NCBI GenBank assembly: GCA_026388715.1
Contig: JAPLJF010000010.1
Coordinates: 124,001-188,000 of the forward strand
DNA length: 64,000 nt
Direction: 5' to 3'
Source of the DNA: Deltaproteobacteria bacterium
GTDB lineage: Bacteria > Desulfobacterota > Desulfobulbia > Desulfobulbales > Desulfocapsaceae
Below the pieces are notes generated by a model. That model saw only the letters and a program-made list of their open reading frames with translations, was not told where the DNA came from and ran no database searches. The position numbers and the translations under genes are program-made. Below, piece after piece: positions 16,223 through 26,965 of this stretch. Position 1 is the first letter of the stretch. The number at the start of each line of letters is the position of its first letter.

Positions 16223-18421
16223 TTAGTCTCCCACTGTTCCTTGTTTCTTTTGCTCAGGAGAAGTGTCTGCGCCGTTCTCTTTTTGAATTGCTTCTTTTTT
16301 ATCCACCTGTTTGGGCAATTCTTGCAAAGGCTGCTTCTCTGTCACTGTTGGCAGGAGTTTTGCCACGTCGGCTTCCTGGCTCAGATCGGTAAAAGGGCCG
16401 ACGATAGTATAGGGAATAATCTTACCGACAAACTCGGCTAATCCCATATCCTTATCCTGAGTAAGATGCGGGGCAAGAGAGACGTTGAGTTTGAAATCGA
16501 GTTGTCTGTCGACAAGATCAATCTCGCCGCCACCCGTTATTTGCATCAACTCTGATGCCGCCATTAAATCGTTATTATACAAGATTCCACCTTCAAAGAT
16601 ACCGGTGCCGGTCAGACGGTCAAACTCCGTTGCCTCATCGCCAGTCATGGGTGGTGGCGTCTCCTGTTGGTGCAGAGCCCGTGCTGTTCGGATTCCCTGC
16701 AGGATCTTTAATGGTTTTATCTCACCGTTTAAAAATTCAAACCGCATCGTTCCTTTGACATGACTGCGGAATTCCTCCCAGGTTAGGCCGCTGGTGTTGA
16801 TATCGACCTCGACGAGCGCTACGCCTGTGATATCTTTCTTGCCGGTCATGTCCTGAAAGAGTGGGGCCAACTGGACCTTGTTGATTTTTTGTTTGACCTG
16901 GACCTGGGGGACATCTCCCGTGACATCCATTCTGGCCTCAAGTTTCATGTTGCCGTCATATAAATGGGCAGTCAACGGAGCCATTTGGAGAATCCCGTCT
17001 TTTCCGGCAATCTTCATCTGTACCTGTGATAACAGTGCCCCGCCCACTTGCAAGGAGTCGAGCTGAAGATCGAGTTGAAGAAGAAGGGAGTTGAGGAAAT
17101 CTACCGGAATAAGAGGAGGAGAGGCCCCTGACTGTTCTTCGGTTGCAGGCGGCGTTACAGTTTTTTTCGGGGTATAACGGTCAAGATCCAGATGATTGAT
17201 ATGAATGGTTGCCTCATAGGCAGGACTGCTTTCGTTTTGTTTCGTGATTGTTCCGGTCACTGTTGTTTCATCAACCATGACCGTAAGATCCGTAATTTCT
17301 GTCATCTCCATATTGCCTTTGATCAGCATTCCTGCGCTCAAACGGGTCAGGGCGTCAGGATCCTGCAAGATCGGCAGAGCTGGGTAGAGTTGTTTCAGAA
17401 GAGATGCTGGCGAACATTCAGGAATCTTGAGGGCGCCACTGAAACGGGGTGATGAAAAGTCTTCCAGGGTGCCACTGCCTTGCAGGGTGACATCTTCATG
17501 GGTCAATGAAAAATCTTTTATGGTGATTTTTTGTGGTTGCAGCTGAATGTCACTGATAGTTGAAAGGACGACCTTCAGGCCTCTTTTGGGCAGGTCCTTA
17601 CCCTTTATTGCCCCTTCTATTCGTAAATCTTCGAGGAGCAGGTGGGGGTCCTGCAAAAACAGGGTTGCATTCCCCTGCATTGCTATGTCGCCTGAACGAA
17701 TGATGGCGGGTTTGGTCGCGGCCTTATTGTCCAGGGTAAGGTTAAAGCCGGCTTCAAAGGGGAACTGTCTTCCTTCCTTGAGCCGACCGGTTTTCAAATT
17801 CAACTCTTTGAAAAAGATGATTTTGTCTGTCTGTCGATTCTCATAGCGTATATTGATATGAGTCAGTTGCAGCTTGCCAAGATCAAGATCGGTCGTGTCC
17901 GGGAGTAATTTTATCAGCCAAGACAGCTTGTGGTCACTGTCTATGGCTGCTGGTTCGCCAGTTGGTTCTTCAGTGGTTTCTTTAATGGCCTCTTTTGCTG
18001 TTTCAGACGGCTTGGGCAGTTCTTCCCAATTGGTTACACCCTCTTTGTTGCGCAGAAGATTCAAGGTAACGCCATCCAGTATGATGTCTGTCATGTGCAA
18101 GCGTTTTTGGAGCAGAAGAGGCCAGAGCGACAGTTCTATTGTTACCTGATCGCTTTCGATAAATGTGCTGTTAGCAAAGGGCACATTATTGGCAAGACGT
18201 ACCTTGCCAAACACGCAGGTCACATTGAGCCATGGTGAGATCTGCATTTGGATATCACCAGAAAGGACCAGTTCCCTTCCTGTTTTTTCTCGAACCAGAT
18301 CGGTGACGAGCGTCTTGTAATCATTGGGGTTAATCAGATAGGGCAGGGCCAGTATCAGCAGGAAAATGGACACGGCCAGACTAAACAGAACGCCCATAAT
18401 CCACCGCAAACATGTAGTCAT
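16223..18421 (-). CDS. AsmA-family outer-membrane biogenesis protein
   Basis: 732 residues. A single N-terminal membrane anchor (WIMGVLFSLAVSIFLLILALPYLI) is followed by the AsmA start LINPNDYKTLVTDLVREKTGREL and, near the C-terminus, the AsmA_2-type block FDRLTGTGIFEGGILYN...GGGEIDLVDRQLDFKLNVSL. Such proteins span the periplasm as repeating beta-groove bridges and affect outer-membrane lipid traffic. The last about 40 residues are charged and low-complexity. It is separated from ligA by a dispersed repeat copy. Confidence 0.88.
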   Translation of the reverse strand: MTTCLRWIMGVLFSLAVSIFLLILALPYLINPNDYKTLVTDLVREKTGRELVLSGDIQMQISPWLNVTCVFGKVRLANNVPFANSTFIESDQVTIELSLWPLLLQKRLHMTDIILDGVTLNLLRNKEGVTNWEELPKPSETAKEAIKETTEEPTGEPAAIDSDHKLSWLIKLLPDTTDLDLGKLQLTHINIRYENRQTDKIIFFKELNLKTGRLKEGRQFPFEAGFNLTLDNKAATKPAIIRSGDIAMQGNATLFLQDPHLLLEDLRIEGAIKGKDLPKRGLKVVLSTISDIQLQPQKITIKDFSLTHEDVTLQGSGTLEDFSSPRFSGALKIPECSPASLLKQLYPALPILQDPDALTRLSAGMLIKGNMEMTEITDLTVMVDETTVTGTITKQNESSPAYEATIHINHLDLDRYTPKKTVTPPATEEQSGASPPLIPVDFLNSLLLQLDLQLDSLQVGGALLSQVQMKIAGKDGILQMAPLTAHLYDGNMKLEARMDVTGDVPQVQVKQKINKVQLAPLFQDMTGKKDITGVALVEVDINTSGLTWEEFRSHVKGTMRFEFLNGEIKPLKILQGIRTARALHQQETPPPMTGDEATEFDRLTGTGIFEGGILYNNDLMAASELMQITGGGEIDLVDRQLDFKLNVSLAPHLTQDKDMGLAEFVGKIIPYTIVGPFTDLSQEADVAKLLPTVTEKQPLQELPKQVDKKEAIQKENGADTSPEQKKQGTVGD

Positions 18422-18440
18422 CTTTTTCCTTTGTTAAATG

Positions 18441-18482
18441 AGAAGCTGTTACGAAAGAACCATTCCATCTTTGACTGTTTTT
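18441..18482. repeat. Dispersed stem-loop repeat, copy B (degenerate right arm)
   Basis: AGAAGCTGTTACGAAAGAAC at 18441 matches copy A at 12403 with few changes over about 40 bases, but the returning arm is lost, so the hairpin is no longer complete. It lies between the ligA stop and the AsmA gene start. Confidence 0.55.
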
Positions 18483-18485
18483 TCA

Positions 18486-20543
<2,058 letters not shown>

Positions 20544-20732
20544 TTATTTTGGAGACTGGAGCAGGGTTCCGCCTTTGGCGATATTTTCATGGGCAACTTC
20601 ATCGATAAAGATGAGGATGGTCTCAGGTGGTTTGGCCGCCTCCCTGGCAATGACCTCGGTTACTCCTTTACAGATATTTTCTTTCTGCTTCTTGCTCAAT
20701 TTGCCGGCCACCCGGATGTTTACATAGGGCAT
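20544..20732 (-). CDS. 4-oxalocrotonate tautomerase-like protein
   Basis: 62 residues starting MPYVNIRVAGKL. ATG 20732 is chosen over 20744 because GGAG lies six bases upstream and because it exposes the catalytic N-terminal proline after Met removal. The rest (KKQKENICKGVTEVIAREA, ETILIFIDEV) fits the beta-alpha-beta tautomerase subunit. The natural substrate is unknown. It ends 6 bases before ligA on the same strand. Confidence 0.88.
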   Translation of the reverse strand: MPYVNIRVAGKLSKKQKENICKGVTEVIAREAAKPPETILIFIDEVAHENIAKGGTLLQSPK

Positions 20733-20790
20733 GTTATTCTCCATTTATTGTATTCTTATTGATCTTCTGTTGTGAATCACAATGGTCATA

Positions 20791-21315
20791 TTAGGCATTT
20801 TCCCCGCATAAATTTAGCTGTTTATTTTCCTTTGTACGGATTATCCCTGTTTGCAGAAAGGCTACGAAGTCATCTTGGGTACATTCAATTACTTCACATT
20901 CTTTCACTGCTGTTTTTTCTTCGTTTGGTCGATAAACTTTGAATATTAGAGACCCATATTTTAGCCGTTGTTTTTTGACAACTAAACCATCATTTGTCTT
21001 TGTTTCGTCAGTTACATATCCAGATGATGAGACAGATTGAACCTGCACACATAGTTTTAAATGCTTAAGTGCTTCTCCCCATTCCTTGTATGCCAGTTTG
21101 GTATCATAAAGAGTATCTCCTTCATGAAAGTTATAAATGAGCCCTTTAGTCCATAACATTTCTCTTTTACCTGCAAGTATCCTTGCGGTTAGCTTAATAT
21201 CGAGAGCTTCTTTGAAAGATTCTGGGACAGCCATTTTCCAGCCAAGCGCAAATCCATCGACGAAATTTATAATTAGGGCATCGCGACGTTTCTCTCGCTT
21301 TGCTTTAATTTCCAT
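20791..21315 (-). CDS. Uncharacterised protein, AT-rich, partner of SWIM protein
   Basis: 174 residues, no signal peptide, mixed alpha/beta with the N-terminus KAKREKRRDALIINFVDGF. I do not recognise a function; it weakly recalls DUF2786/DUF7168-like accessory proteins. Its ATG overlaps the last base of the SWIM-protein stop codon, so the two are coupled. The DNA is clearly richer in A and T than the neighbours, which suggests transfer. Confidence 0.6.
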   Translation of the reverse strand: MEIKAKREKRRDALIINFVDGFALGWKMAVPESFKEALDIKLTARILAGKREMLWTKGLIYNFHEGDTLYDTKLAYKEWGEALKHLKLCVQVQSVSSSGYVTDETKTNDGLVVKKQRLKYGSLIFKVYRPNEEKTAVKECEVIECTQDDFVAFLQTGIIRTKENKQLNLCGENA

Positions 21316-21659
21316 TATTTCAGCCCTTCTTTCATTGAACGGGAGATTTCCTCTTTCATGTTTTTGACTTTTTCCTTTACAGCTTCTAATTCCTTTTCGG
21401 AATTCCGAAGTTTTGCTACTAAAAAAGGATAGTCTGATTCAGAAATCCATTTTGATACTTTATTGAAATTTTCGATCTGTTCATCATTATAGAGTATTTT
21501 GGCATCGCCTAATACGATCGCCATTTTATGTTTGCAGTATTTTCCCCATTCCCCAGCTGGGCAATTGCAGAAAAAGGATAGCCCAGTTTCTGTTAACGAA
21601 ATTGCTACTGCATATGGTTCATCTCTGCTGCTGCTTTTTGCGAGTATTGTTGTTTCCAT
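21315..21659 (-). CDS. SWIM zinc-finger protein
   Basis: 114 residues. The SWIM signature CxCx(n)CxH is complete in FFCNCPAGEWGKYCKHKMAIV at about residues 30-50. The C-terminal half is a charged coiled coil (SEKELEAVKEKVKNMKEEI). SWIM domains bind DNA or protein and occur in transposon- and chromatin-related factors. It forms a two-gene AT-rich cassette with the downstream protein. The function is unknown. Confidence 0.72.
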   Translation of the reverse strand: METTILAKSSSRDEPYAVAISLTETGLSFFCNCPAGEWGKYCKHKMAIVLGDAKILYNDEQIENFNKVSKWISESDYPFLVAKLRNSEKELEAVKEKVKNMKEEISRSMKEGLK

Positions 21660-21804
21660 AAATTCTCACGATTTCATATTGTTGTCATGTAAAAGGTATG
21701 GTTGTTTTTTACAATGGCTTTTTGGTTACTCTTTCAAATATACCTTGTTTTTCTTCCGGCACCAAGGATTCGTCTTTTATTTTTTGGTCGTGCTCTGCCG
21801 GATT

Positions 21805-22407
21805 CTATTCGTGGCAGAACAGATGGATCTCTTGAGGGATTTGCTCTTCTGCAATCCCAAGCTCATGGGCGAAAAGAGTGAGGTCATGAATGCTGCAGTT
21901 GAAAACGGCGGCGAGGGAAGACCGTCTGTCGATCGAGCCAGGGATGGCGGATGAGTGACCAGAAGAGCGGGGGGTGTTTGTGGCGTGCGTGACCTTTTTT
22001 AGTAAAATCAGAAAGGCTTCTGCCGTGCTGCTACGGTCGCTCTTTATCTGTCCGTGGAGTGAGCGACACTCGGCCATTCCCGGTCTGCGTAGGTTGTGAC
22101 AGTTGGTGTCCTGCCGTTCACAGAAGACGACAAAACGGTGCCAGTTAAAAATAGCCCGCCGTACCCCCCGATAGACTGTGAGCTCCCGGTTTTCAAAGCA
22201 AAGATCTCGCCGGATGATCTCCTGGTAGCGTGCGGTGGCAGCTTCTCTTAAGTACTGCATTTCCTCCACACTTAATCGCAGTTGCGGGCCATTGAGATCT
22301 TCCGTAAGATAATAGAATGCGGAGTGGAGGGCAATCTCCGGGATTTCTCCTGAATGACGAACAAGAAGCCATTCATCTTCCAGAAGTTCCTGGCGCGGAC
22401 GGGACAT
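21805..22407 (-). CDS. Uncharacterised protein downstream of hemA
   Basis: 200 residues, soluble, with many Cys and His residues in the second half (CERQDTNCHNL, AECRSLHGQ, FNCSIHDLTLFAHELG, HLFCHE). I do not recognise the family. The start ATG overlaps the final base of hemA, so it is part of the tetrapyrrole operon. The length and coupling support a real gene. Confidence 0.6.
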   Translation of the reverse strand: MSRPRQELLEDEWLLVRHSGEIPEIALHSAFYYLTEDLNGPQLRLSVEEMQYLREAATARYQEIIRRDLCFENRELTVYRGVRRAIFNWHRFVVFCERQDTNCHNLRRPGMAECRSLHGQIKSDRSSTAEAFLILLKKVTHATNTPRSSGHSSAIPGSIDRRSSLAAVFNCSIHDLTLFAHELGIAEEQIPQEIHLFCHE

Positions 22408-23681
22408 CAGTCTTTATCCACCAGGCCAAAGGCGGCGCGGATCATCTCTACCTTGACTTCATTCTGCTCCTGGCAGTTTTCGTCTTTCAGGTAAGAGAGG
22501 GGGTCATGCAGAAGCTTTGAGCTTATGGCTGAGGCCATTTTTGCAATCGCTTTCTGCTCATCGGCGGTAAGATGCTGCAGGCGGCTCAGGGTTCGTTCCA
22601 GCTCGGCCTGGCAGATGTCATCCGCTTTTTTCCTGAGTGCGGTAATGGTGGGAACCACGGATAAACCATCCAGCCAGTTCTGGAATTTCAGGGCCTCCTC
22701 ATCAACAATGCGTCGGGCCTTGACCGCCTCTTTGTCTCGTTCTGATTTATTTATCTCCACCACATTATGCAGATCGTCAATGTCGTAGAGATAGACATTG
22801 TTGAGATCATTCAGCTCCGGATCCAGATCACGGGGAACTGCAATATCGATAAAAAAGATCGGTTCATTGCGGCGGGTGCGCATAATTGGTTTGACATCTT
22901 TTTTATGCAGGATAATGTTGGGCGCCCCGGTGGAGCTGATGACGATATCTGCCTGTTCGAGCTGAGAAAATAATTCATCGAGGGAAACGGCGGTCCCATT
23001 GAATCGTCTGGCCAGTTCCATTGCCCGTGACAGGGTTCGATTTGCCACTACCACCTTGCTTACACCCTGACTAACCAGATGTTCGGCGGCAAGCTCTGCC
23101 ATTTCTCCTGCCCCGATCAGGAGGACATTTTTGTTCTCAAGGGTGCCGAAGATCTTTTTGGCAAGCTCAACCGCCGCATAGCTGATAGAGACGGCGGAGG
23201 CGCCGATCTGGGTCTCGCTCCGCACCCGCTTGGCCACGGAAAAAGATTTGTGCAGCAGTCTGTTCAGAACTGGCCCGGTACATTTAATCTCTGCGGCGTG
23301 GCGATAGGCCTCTTTCAGTTGCCCCAAGATCTGGGCCTCTCCCACAATCATGGAGTCAAGGCTGGTAGAGACCATAAAAAGGTGATGCACGGCCTCATTG
23401 TTGCGGTAGACATAGAGATAGTCCTGACGTTGTTCCGGCGCTACCGAAGTACCAAAAAGAAGTTTGGCTATATCCTCTTCCACCTGGGCGTTTGCCTCGG
23501 CGACAACGACTATCTCCACCCGGTTGCAGGTGGAAAGCAGGTAACATTCCTTGCAGCCGGCAATGTTGCGAAGGGCATGTAAGGGCTCCTCGTAACCCTT
23601 GTTAAGGGCCAACTGCTCGCGCACGGCCAGAGGGGTTGTTTTATGATTCACCCCCAGCAGTAGGATCATATCACTGGGCAT
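22407..23681 (-). CDS. hemA: Glutamyl-tRNA reductase
   Basis: 424 residues. The N-terminal catalytic domain holds the active cysteine in LLSTCNRVEI (Cys52); the NADPH domain has VLLIGAGEMAELAAEHL; the C-terminal dimerisation domain is helical. It reduces glutamyl-tRNA to glutamate-1-semialdehyde, the first step of the C5 tetrapyrrole route that supplies heme and siroheme. It overlaps the cytochrome assembly gene by 11 bases, an arrangement common in sulfate reducers. Confidence 0.96.
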   Translation of the reverse strand: MPSDMILLLGVNHKTTPLAVREQLALNKGYEEPLHALRNIAGCKECYLLSTCNRVEIVVVAEANAQVEEDIAKLLFGTSVAPEQRQDYLYVYRNNEAVHHLFMVSTSLDSMIVGEAQILGQLKEAYRHAAEIKCTGPVLNRLLHKSFSVAKRVRSETQIGASAVSISYAAVELAKKIFGTLENKNVLLIGAGEMAELAAEHLVSQGVSKVVVANRTLSRAMELARRFNGTAVSLDELFSQLEQADIVISSTGAPNIILHKKDVKPIMRTRRNEPIFFIDIAVPRDLDPELNDLNNVYLYDIDDLHNVVEINKSERDKEAVKARRIVDEEALKFQNWLDGLSVVPTITALRKKADDICQAELERTLSRLQHLTADEQKAIAKMASAISSKLLHDPLSYLKDENCQEQNEVKVEMIRAAFGLVDKD

Positions 23682-24498
23682 AGCTGTGTATCCCTCCGAG
23701 CAGAAATGTTACTCCCCAGAGGGTAAAGAGTACCGAGGCAAAACCGACAACAGCCATGACTGCTGCCCGTTTGCCTCGCCAGCCCGCGGAAAAACGCTGA
23801 TGAATCTGGGCGGCATAGAGAAACCAGGTGATCAATGACCAGGTCTCTTTTGGGTCCCAGTGCCAGTAGGTTCCCCAAGCCTGACGGGCCCAGATGGAGC
23901 CGGTAATGATGCCAAGGGTCAACAGGACAAAACCGGTGGCCAGGCAGTGGCTGTTCAATTGGTCCAGGGAATCGAGCGAGGGCAGGCGACTGAAGAAATA
24001 GCCGAATCGTTTGCTCTTCAGTTCGCGTTCCAACAGGAGATACATGATCCCACCGCAGAAGGCCAGGGCCAGGAAGGCATAAGATATGACTGAAATCCCG
24101 GCATGGATTGGCAGCCACCAGCTTTGCAGGGCTGGTGGCAGAGGGTTTATGGTACGGGATGCGCCTGCGGCAAGCAGGATCAGGATAAAAAGCAGGAGGG
24201 AGATAAAGACACCAAAATTTTTGACTGTATATCGCCACCGGAAGGAAAAATAGGCCCAGGTTATCGACCAGGCAAAAAAAACAATCGTCTCATGCTGCGA
24301 GGTAATGGGTGTATATCCGGTCTGCAGAAATCGGAGCAGGACATACAGGGTCTGTAGTACGCCTACGGCCACCAGGGTCATCCTGGCAAGAGTCCTGATG
24401 CTTTCCTGCTGCTTGACAAAAAAGATGCCATAGAAGATCAGGTTGGTGAAGCTTACAGCCAGAATCACCCAAAAAAGTAAATAACTTATTTCACCCAT
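23671..24498 (-). CDS. Cytochrome c assembly protein, CcsB/ResC/HemX-like
   Basis: 275 residues with about eight membrane spans and the heme-handling WWD-type loop WGTYWHWDPKETW near residue 208. Histidines flank the loop in neighbouring spans. System II CcsA/ResC proteins carry heme to apocytochromes at the outer face of the membrane; HemX-type relatives adjoin hemA. No CcsB/ResB partner is in the window, so which of the two roles applies is open. Confidence 0.85.
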   Translation of the reverse strand: MGEISYLLFWVILAVSFTNLIFYGIFFVKQQESIRTLARMTLVAVGVLQTLYVLLRFLQTGYTPITSQHETIVFFAWSITWAYFSFRWRYTVKNFGVFISLLLFILILLAAGASRTINPLPPALQSWWLPIHAGISVISYAFLALAFCGGIMYLLLERELKSKRFGYFFSRLPSLDSLDQLNSHCLATGFVLLTLGIITGSIWARQAWGTYWHWDPKETWSLITWFLYAAQIHQRFSAGWRGKRAAVMAVVGFASVLFTLWGVTFLLGGIHSYAQ

Positions 24499-24582
24499 TA
24501 TTATTAGTCAGGTTAAGGGATGGATATCAGGAGAACAAGCCATTATCCAGGCATACAGGATGCCTTGCATTACGTCGCATGG

Positions 24583-25254
24583 TCAATATCCTCGTATCTT
24601 TTGCACTATATTTTTTGTATTTATTGCCGGTGGCAGAATTTCATCCAGTTGTTCATGCAGCAGTTGCCAATCTTTTCTTCTGAGAAGAGAAAGAATATTC
24701 GTCTGGAGGAGCCTTTCAAACAGCAATTTATGTTCTTCCTGAGTAGAGCCCTGACCCACTGTAAGTTGCCGGATCTCAGCAAGCAGCTTCACGAGCTCAC
24801 CATATTCCGGCCCATACTGCAGTTCCAGCTCTTTGCGGATAGTGGAGGCCAGGGCCGGACTGCCGCCGCCTGTTGAGATCGAGATCAGGAGCTCACCCTG
24901 GCGGATGTTGGCGGGGATTTGAAAGGTGCAGGCTTCGGGATTGTCGGCAATATTTACCGGAATCCCCTGTTTTTTGGCCTCGGTCGCTATCTGAAGCTGA
25001 ACATCCGGGCGGTCCGTCAAGGCAAAGGCAAGGCTTGCTCCCTGCAGATCCCCAGTCATATAGGCCCTTGGAATCCATTCCAGGTGGTTCTTGTCTATGA
25101 GTCGTTTTACCCCGGCAGAAAGCTCTGGACTAATAACCCGCACTCTGGCATCACAACCTAGGAGAGAGGTTATTTTTCGCGTAGCAACACTACCACCACC
25201 TATGACTACGCAGAGTTGACCAGTAATATTCAGATTGATTGGGTAAAATACCAT
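24583..25254 (-). CDS. Precorrin-2 dehydrogenase / sirohydrochlorin ferrochelatase-like
   Basis: 223 residues equal to the N-terminal half of CysG (Met8p/SirC type). The NAD-binding Rossmann motif is CVVIGGGSVATRKITSLL; later motifs are NIADNPEACTFQIPA and LLISISTGGGSPALAS. It oxidises precorrin-2 and may insert iron to make siroheme, the cofactor of DsrAB encoded at 58 kb. It begins the operon with the ccsB-like gene and hemA. Confidence 0.9.
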   Translation of the reverse strand: MVFYPINLNITGQLCVVIGGGSVATRKITSLLGCDARVRVISPELSAGVKRLIDKNHLEWIPRAYMTGDLQGASLAFALTDRPDVQLQIATEAKKQGIPVNIADNPEACTFQIPANIRQGELLISISTGGGSPALASTIRKELELQYGPEYGELVKLLAEIRQLTVGQGSTQEEHKLLFERLLQTNILSLLRRKDWQLLHEQLDEILPPAINTKNIVQKIRGY

Positions 25255-25348
25255 CTCATTCCGTGGCTCAGACCTTAAATGGTCACATCAAAACCGGAGG
25301 CTCATCCTGCAAGCAGACGAGTTGTTAAGATATTTCCTCTGAAAAAAA

Positions 25349-25380
25349 AAGGGCTGATTGATGTACATCAATCAGCCCTT
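25349..25380 (-). terminator. 32-bp perfect palindrome, intrinsic terminator, distal copy
   Basis: The core gggctgattgatgtacatca and its mirror make a self-complementary hairpin, followed on the minus strand by nine uridines (25349-25341 region). It is nearly identical to the palindrome at 25672-25705, which suggests duplication. Confidence 0.75.
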
Positions 25381-25655
25381 GTAAACTAACTAAAAACAAA
25401 GATTATGTCAATTGGTAGCCTTCTCGATAATGACAATTTTGACGTTATCCGGCTTCTCCATAATTGATGAACTTTAAGGACGATTCAACCTGATGACAGT
25501 ATTTTTCAACAATTGTTTGTATTCTTTTTCGTTACTGATGATGGTCAGATTTTTAGCCCCATCGTTCCGTTATCTCATTTTAAATAACGTGAGGCGTCTC
25601 TTGCAAGGAGTCGCTTTCTATAAATTTCTCTCATTGACCGAAAGGCTCTAAGTGA
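25381..25655. other. Intergenic stretch with possible gene remnant
   Basis: Between the two duplicated terminators. On the minus strand a 30-codon open frame without a start (containing KNLTIISNEKEYKQLL) and a later short frame (NVKIVIIEKATN then stop) look protein-like but are in different frames and have no ribosome site. A decayed small gene is possible; nothing is certain. Confidence 0.3.
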
Positions 25656-25671
25656 TCAGCCCCTAAAAAAG

Positions 25672-25705
25672 AAGGGGCTGATTGATGTACATCAATCAGC
25701 CCCTT
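25672..25705 (-). terminator. 34-bp perfect palindrome, intrinsic terminator, proximal copy
   Basis: It lies 31 bases after the small secreted protein gene and is followed on the minus strand by CTTCTTTTTT. A third segment TCAGCCCC (25656-25663) can pair with the GGGGCTGA of the palindrome, giving an alternative, mutually exclusive hairpin. Confidence 0.8.
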
Positions 25706-25736
25706 TCAAGATAATTAAAAACAAGAATTCTGTTAA

Positions 25737-25976
25737 TTAACAACCTTCAATGGCAGCTTTCTTGGCAGCGGGAGCTGCTATTTTGCCATCTTTTACAGTT
25801 ACCTTGTCGCCAACTTTAGCGGCACCCTCAGCGGTGACATCTTTACCATCATCACAGGTTACGGTTACTTTTGTACCATCAACGGCTTTAACGACACCGG
25901 TGCAGGCAAAAGAAGAAACTGCAGCACAAACCATGAATGACAGAGCAACAACGACAGAAACGATTCCTTTTTTCAT
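25737..25976 (-). CDS. Small secreted protein with Cys-bearing beta-rich mature part
   Basis: 79 residues from ATG 25976, which has GGAG six bases upstream; a TTG four codons earlier is less likely. Residues 1-24 form a signal peptide (IVSVVVALSFMVCAAVSSFA). The mature chain repeats a short strand pattern (VVKAVDGTKVTVTC, DKVTVKDGKI) like a small OB- or SH3-type barrel and holds three cysteines, one at the extreme C-terminus (EGC). I do not recognise the function. A strong terminator follows, and the gene looks well expressed. Confidence 0.78.
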   Translation of the reverse strand: MKKGIVSVVVALSFMVCAAVSSFACTGVVKAVDGTKVTVTCDDGKDVTAEGAAKVGDKVTVKDGKIAAPAAKKAAIEGC

Positions 25977-26101
25977 TTTTTTCTCCAATAGTATTTAGAT
26001 TATTCTTATCTGGATTTTTCCAGGATAAACAAACTATCTTTAGTCAATAATTTACTCATCTGGTGGGTATATGTCAAATGAAAATCCGAAAATAATGAAT
26101 G

Positions 26102-26605
26102 CTAATTCATTATTTTTTTGATGTCCTGTTCAAGAACTGTGTGGGGCACATAGCCTGGATATTTTTTTACCACATTTCCTTCTTTGTTGACAAGAAATGA
26201 GGTGGGGATGCCGACTACTCCACCAAAATTACGGGCAGTGGCAGCATCTGCCATTAAAACAGGATAGTTGATGGAACGTTTTTCAACAAGCTTGGCCACA
26301 ATTTCTGGCCCGCCTTCATCCACAGAAAGTCCTACCACTGAAAAATTGGCCTTGGAAAATTGTTGGTGTAATTCTATCAGTGTTGGGACTTCTTGCATGC
26401 AGGGAGGGCACCAGGTTGCAAAAAATGTTATGAGTAAGGTTTTTCCACTAAATTCGGTGCTGTTGACGGTAGAACCACTGACAGCATTAGTGAGGCTGAA
26501 TGAGGGCATTTTTGCCGCCGCATAAGCTGAACTGATGGAAAACAGCAGGCAGAATATCACGGTTTGGGATATCTTACCGAGAAAGGTGTTGGCAATTATT
26601 TTCAT
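26102..26605 (-). CDS. Periplasmic thiol-disulfide oxidoreductase, TlpA/ResA-like
   Basis: 167 residues with a signal peptide (VIFCLLFSISSAYAAA) and a thioredoxin fold with active site FFATWCPPCMQEVP and cis-proline in VVGIPTSFLV. Such proteins keep apocytochrome heme-binding cysteines reduced, which would fit the ccsB-like gene nearby. Expression is probably separate: 113 bases lie between it and the small secreted protein gene. Confidence 0.9.
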   Translation of the reverse strand: MKIIANTFLGKISQTVIFCLLFSISSAYAAAKMPSFSLTNAVSGSTVNSTEFSGKTLLITFFATWCPPCMQEVPTLIELHQQFSKANFSVVGLSVDEGGPEIVAKLVEKRSINYPVLMADAATARNFGGVVGIPTSFLVNKEGNVVKKYPGYVPHTVLEQDIKKIMN

Positions 26606-26965
26606 TCGCTTGACTCCAGATTGTTAGTAAAAGTTTTAGTTTTGCATACATTTCACAATAGTAAAATATGTTATTTCTGCAGAAAGTCAACCGGTAAAGA
26701 GGGGATTGGTGGCGACAGTACTGGAATTTTCTATTATATGATAAAAAAATCATAACATGATGTGGCAAAATAAATTTTATGGTACATTCATTTATTGAAA
26801 AAAGAGTCAGGAGCTGTCAAGGAATGAGTAATGCTTTTTTGGTCATTCGCTTATAGCTCCTTAGTCGTTCCCGCCATTGTAAGGTTGATGTTGTCCTTAA
26901 ATGATGGTTTAAGGGTTGTTGTGTCCAATTTTATTTCCTCCTTTTCGGATTTAAGGTGCCCCCCC
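26606..26965. other. Divergent intergenic region, AT-rich
   Basis: It should hold the promoters of the TlpA-like gene (minus) and the SurA-like gene (plus). I see no hairpin, repeat copy or convincing small gene. An in-frame extension of the SurA-like gene back to 26831 is open but lacks a ribosome site. Confidence 0.45.

Noticed and set aside
25381-25655. A further small selenoprotein (short frame with UGA at a GGGGCTAAAAATC start)
   Set aside because: The frame is very short, without a ribosome site, a fold or a SECIS-like hairpin after the UGA.
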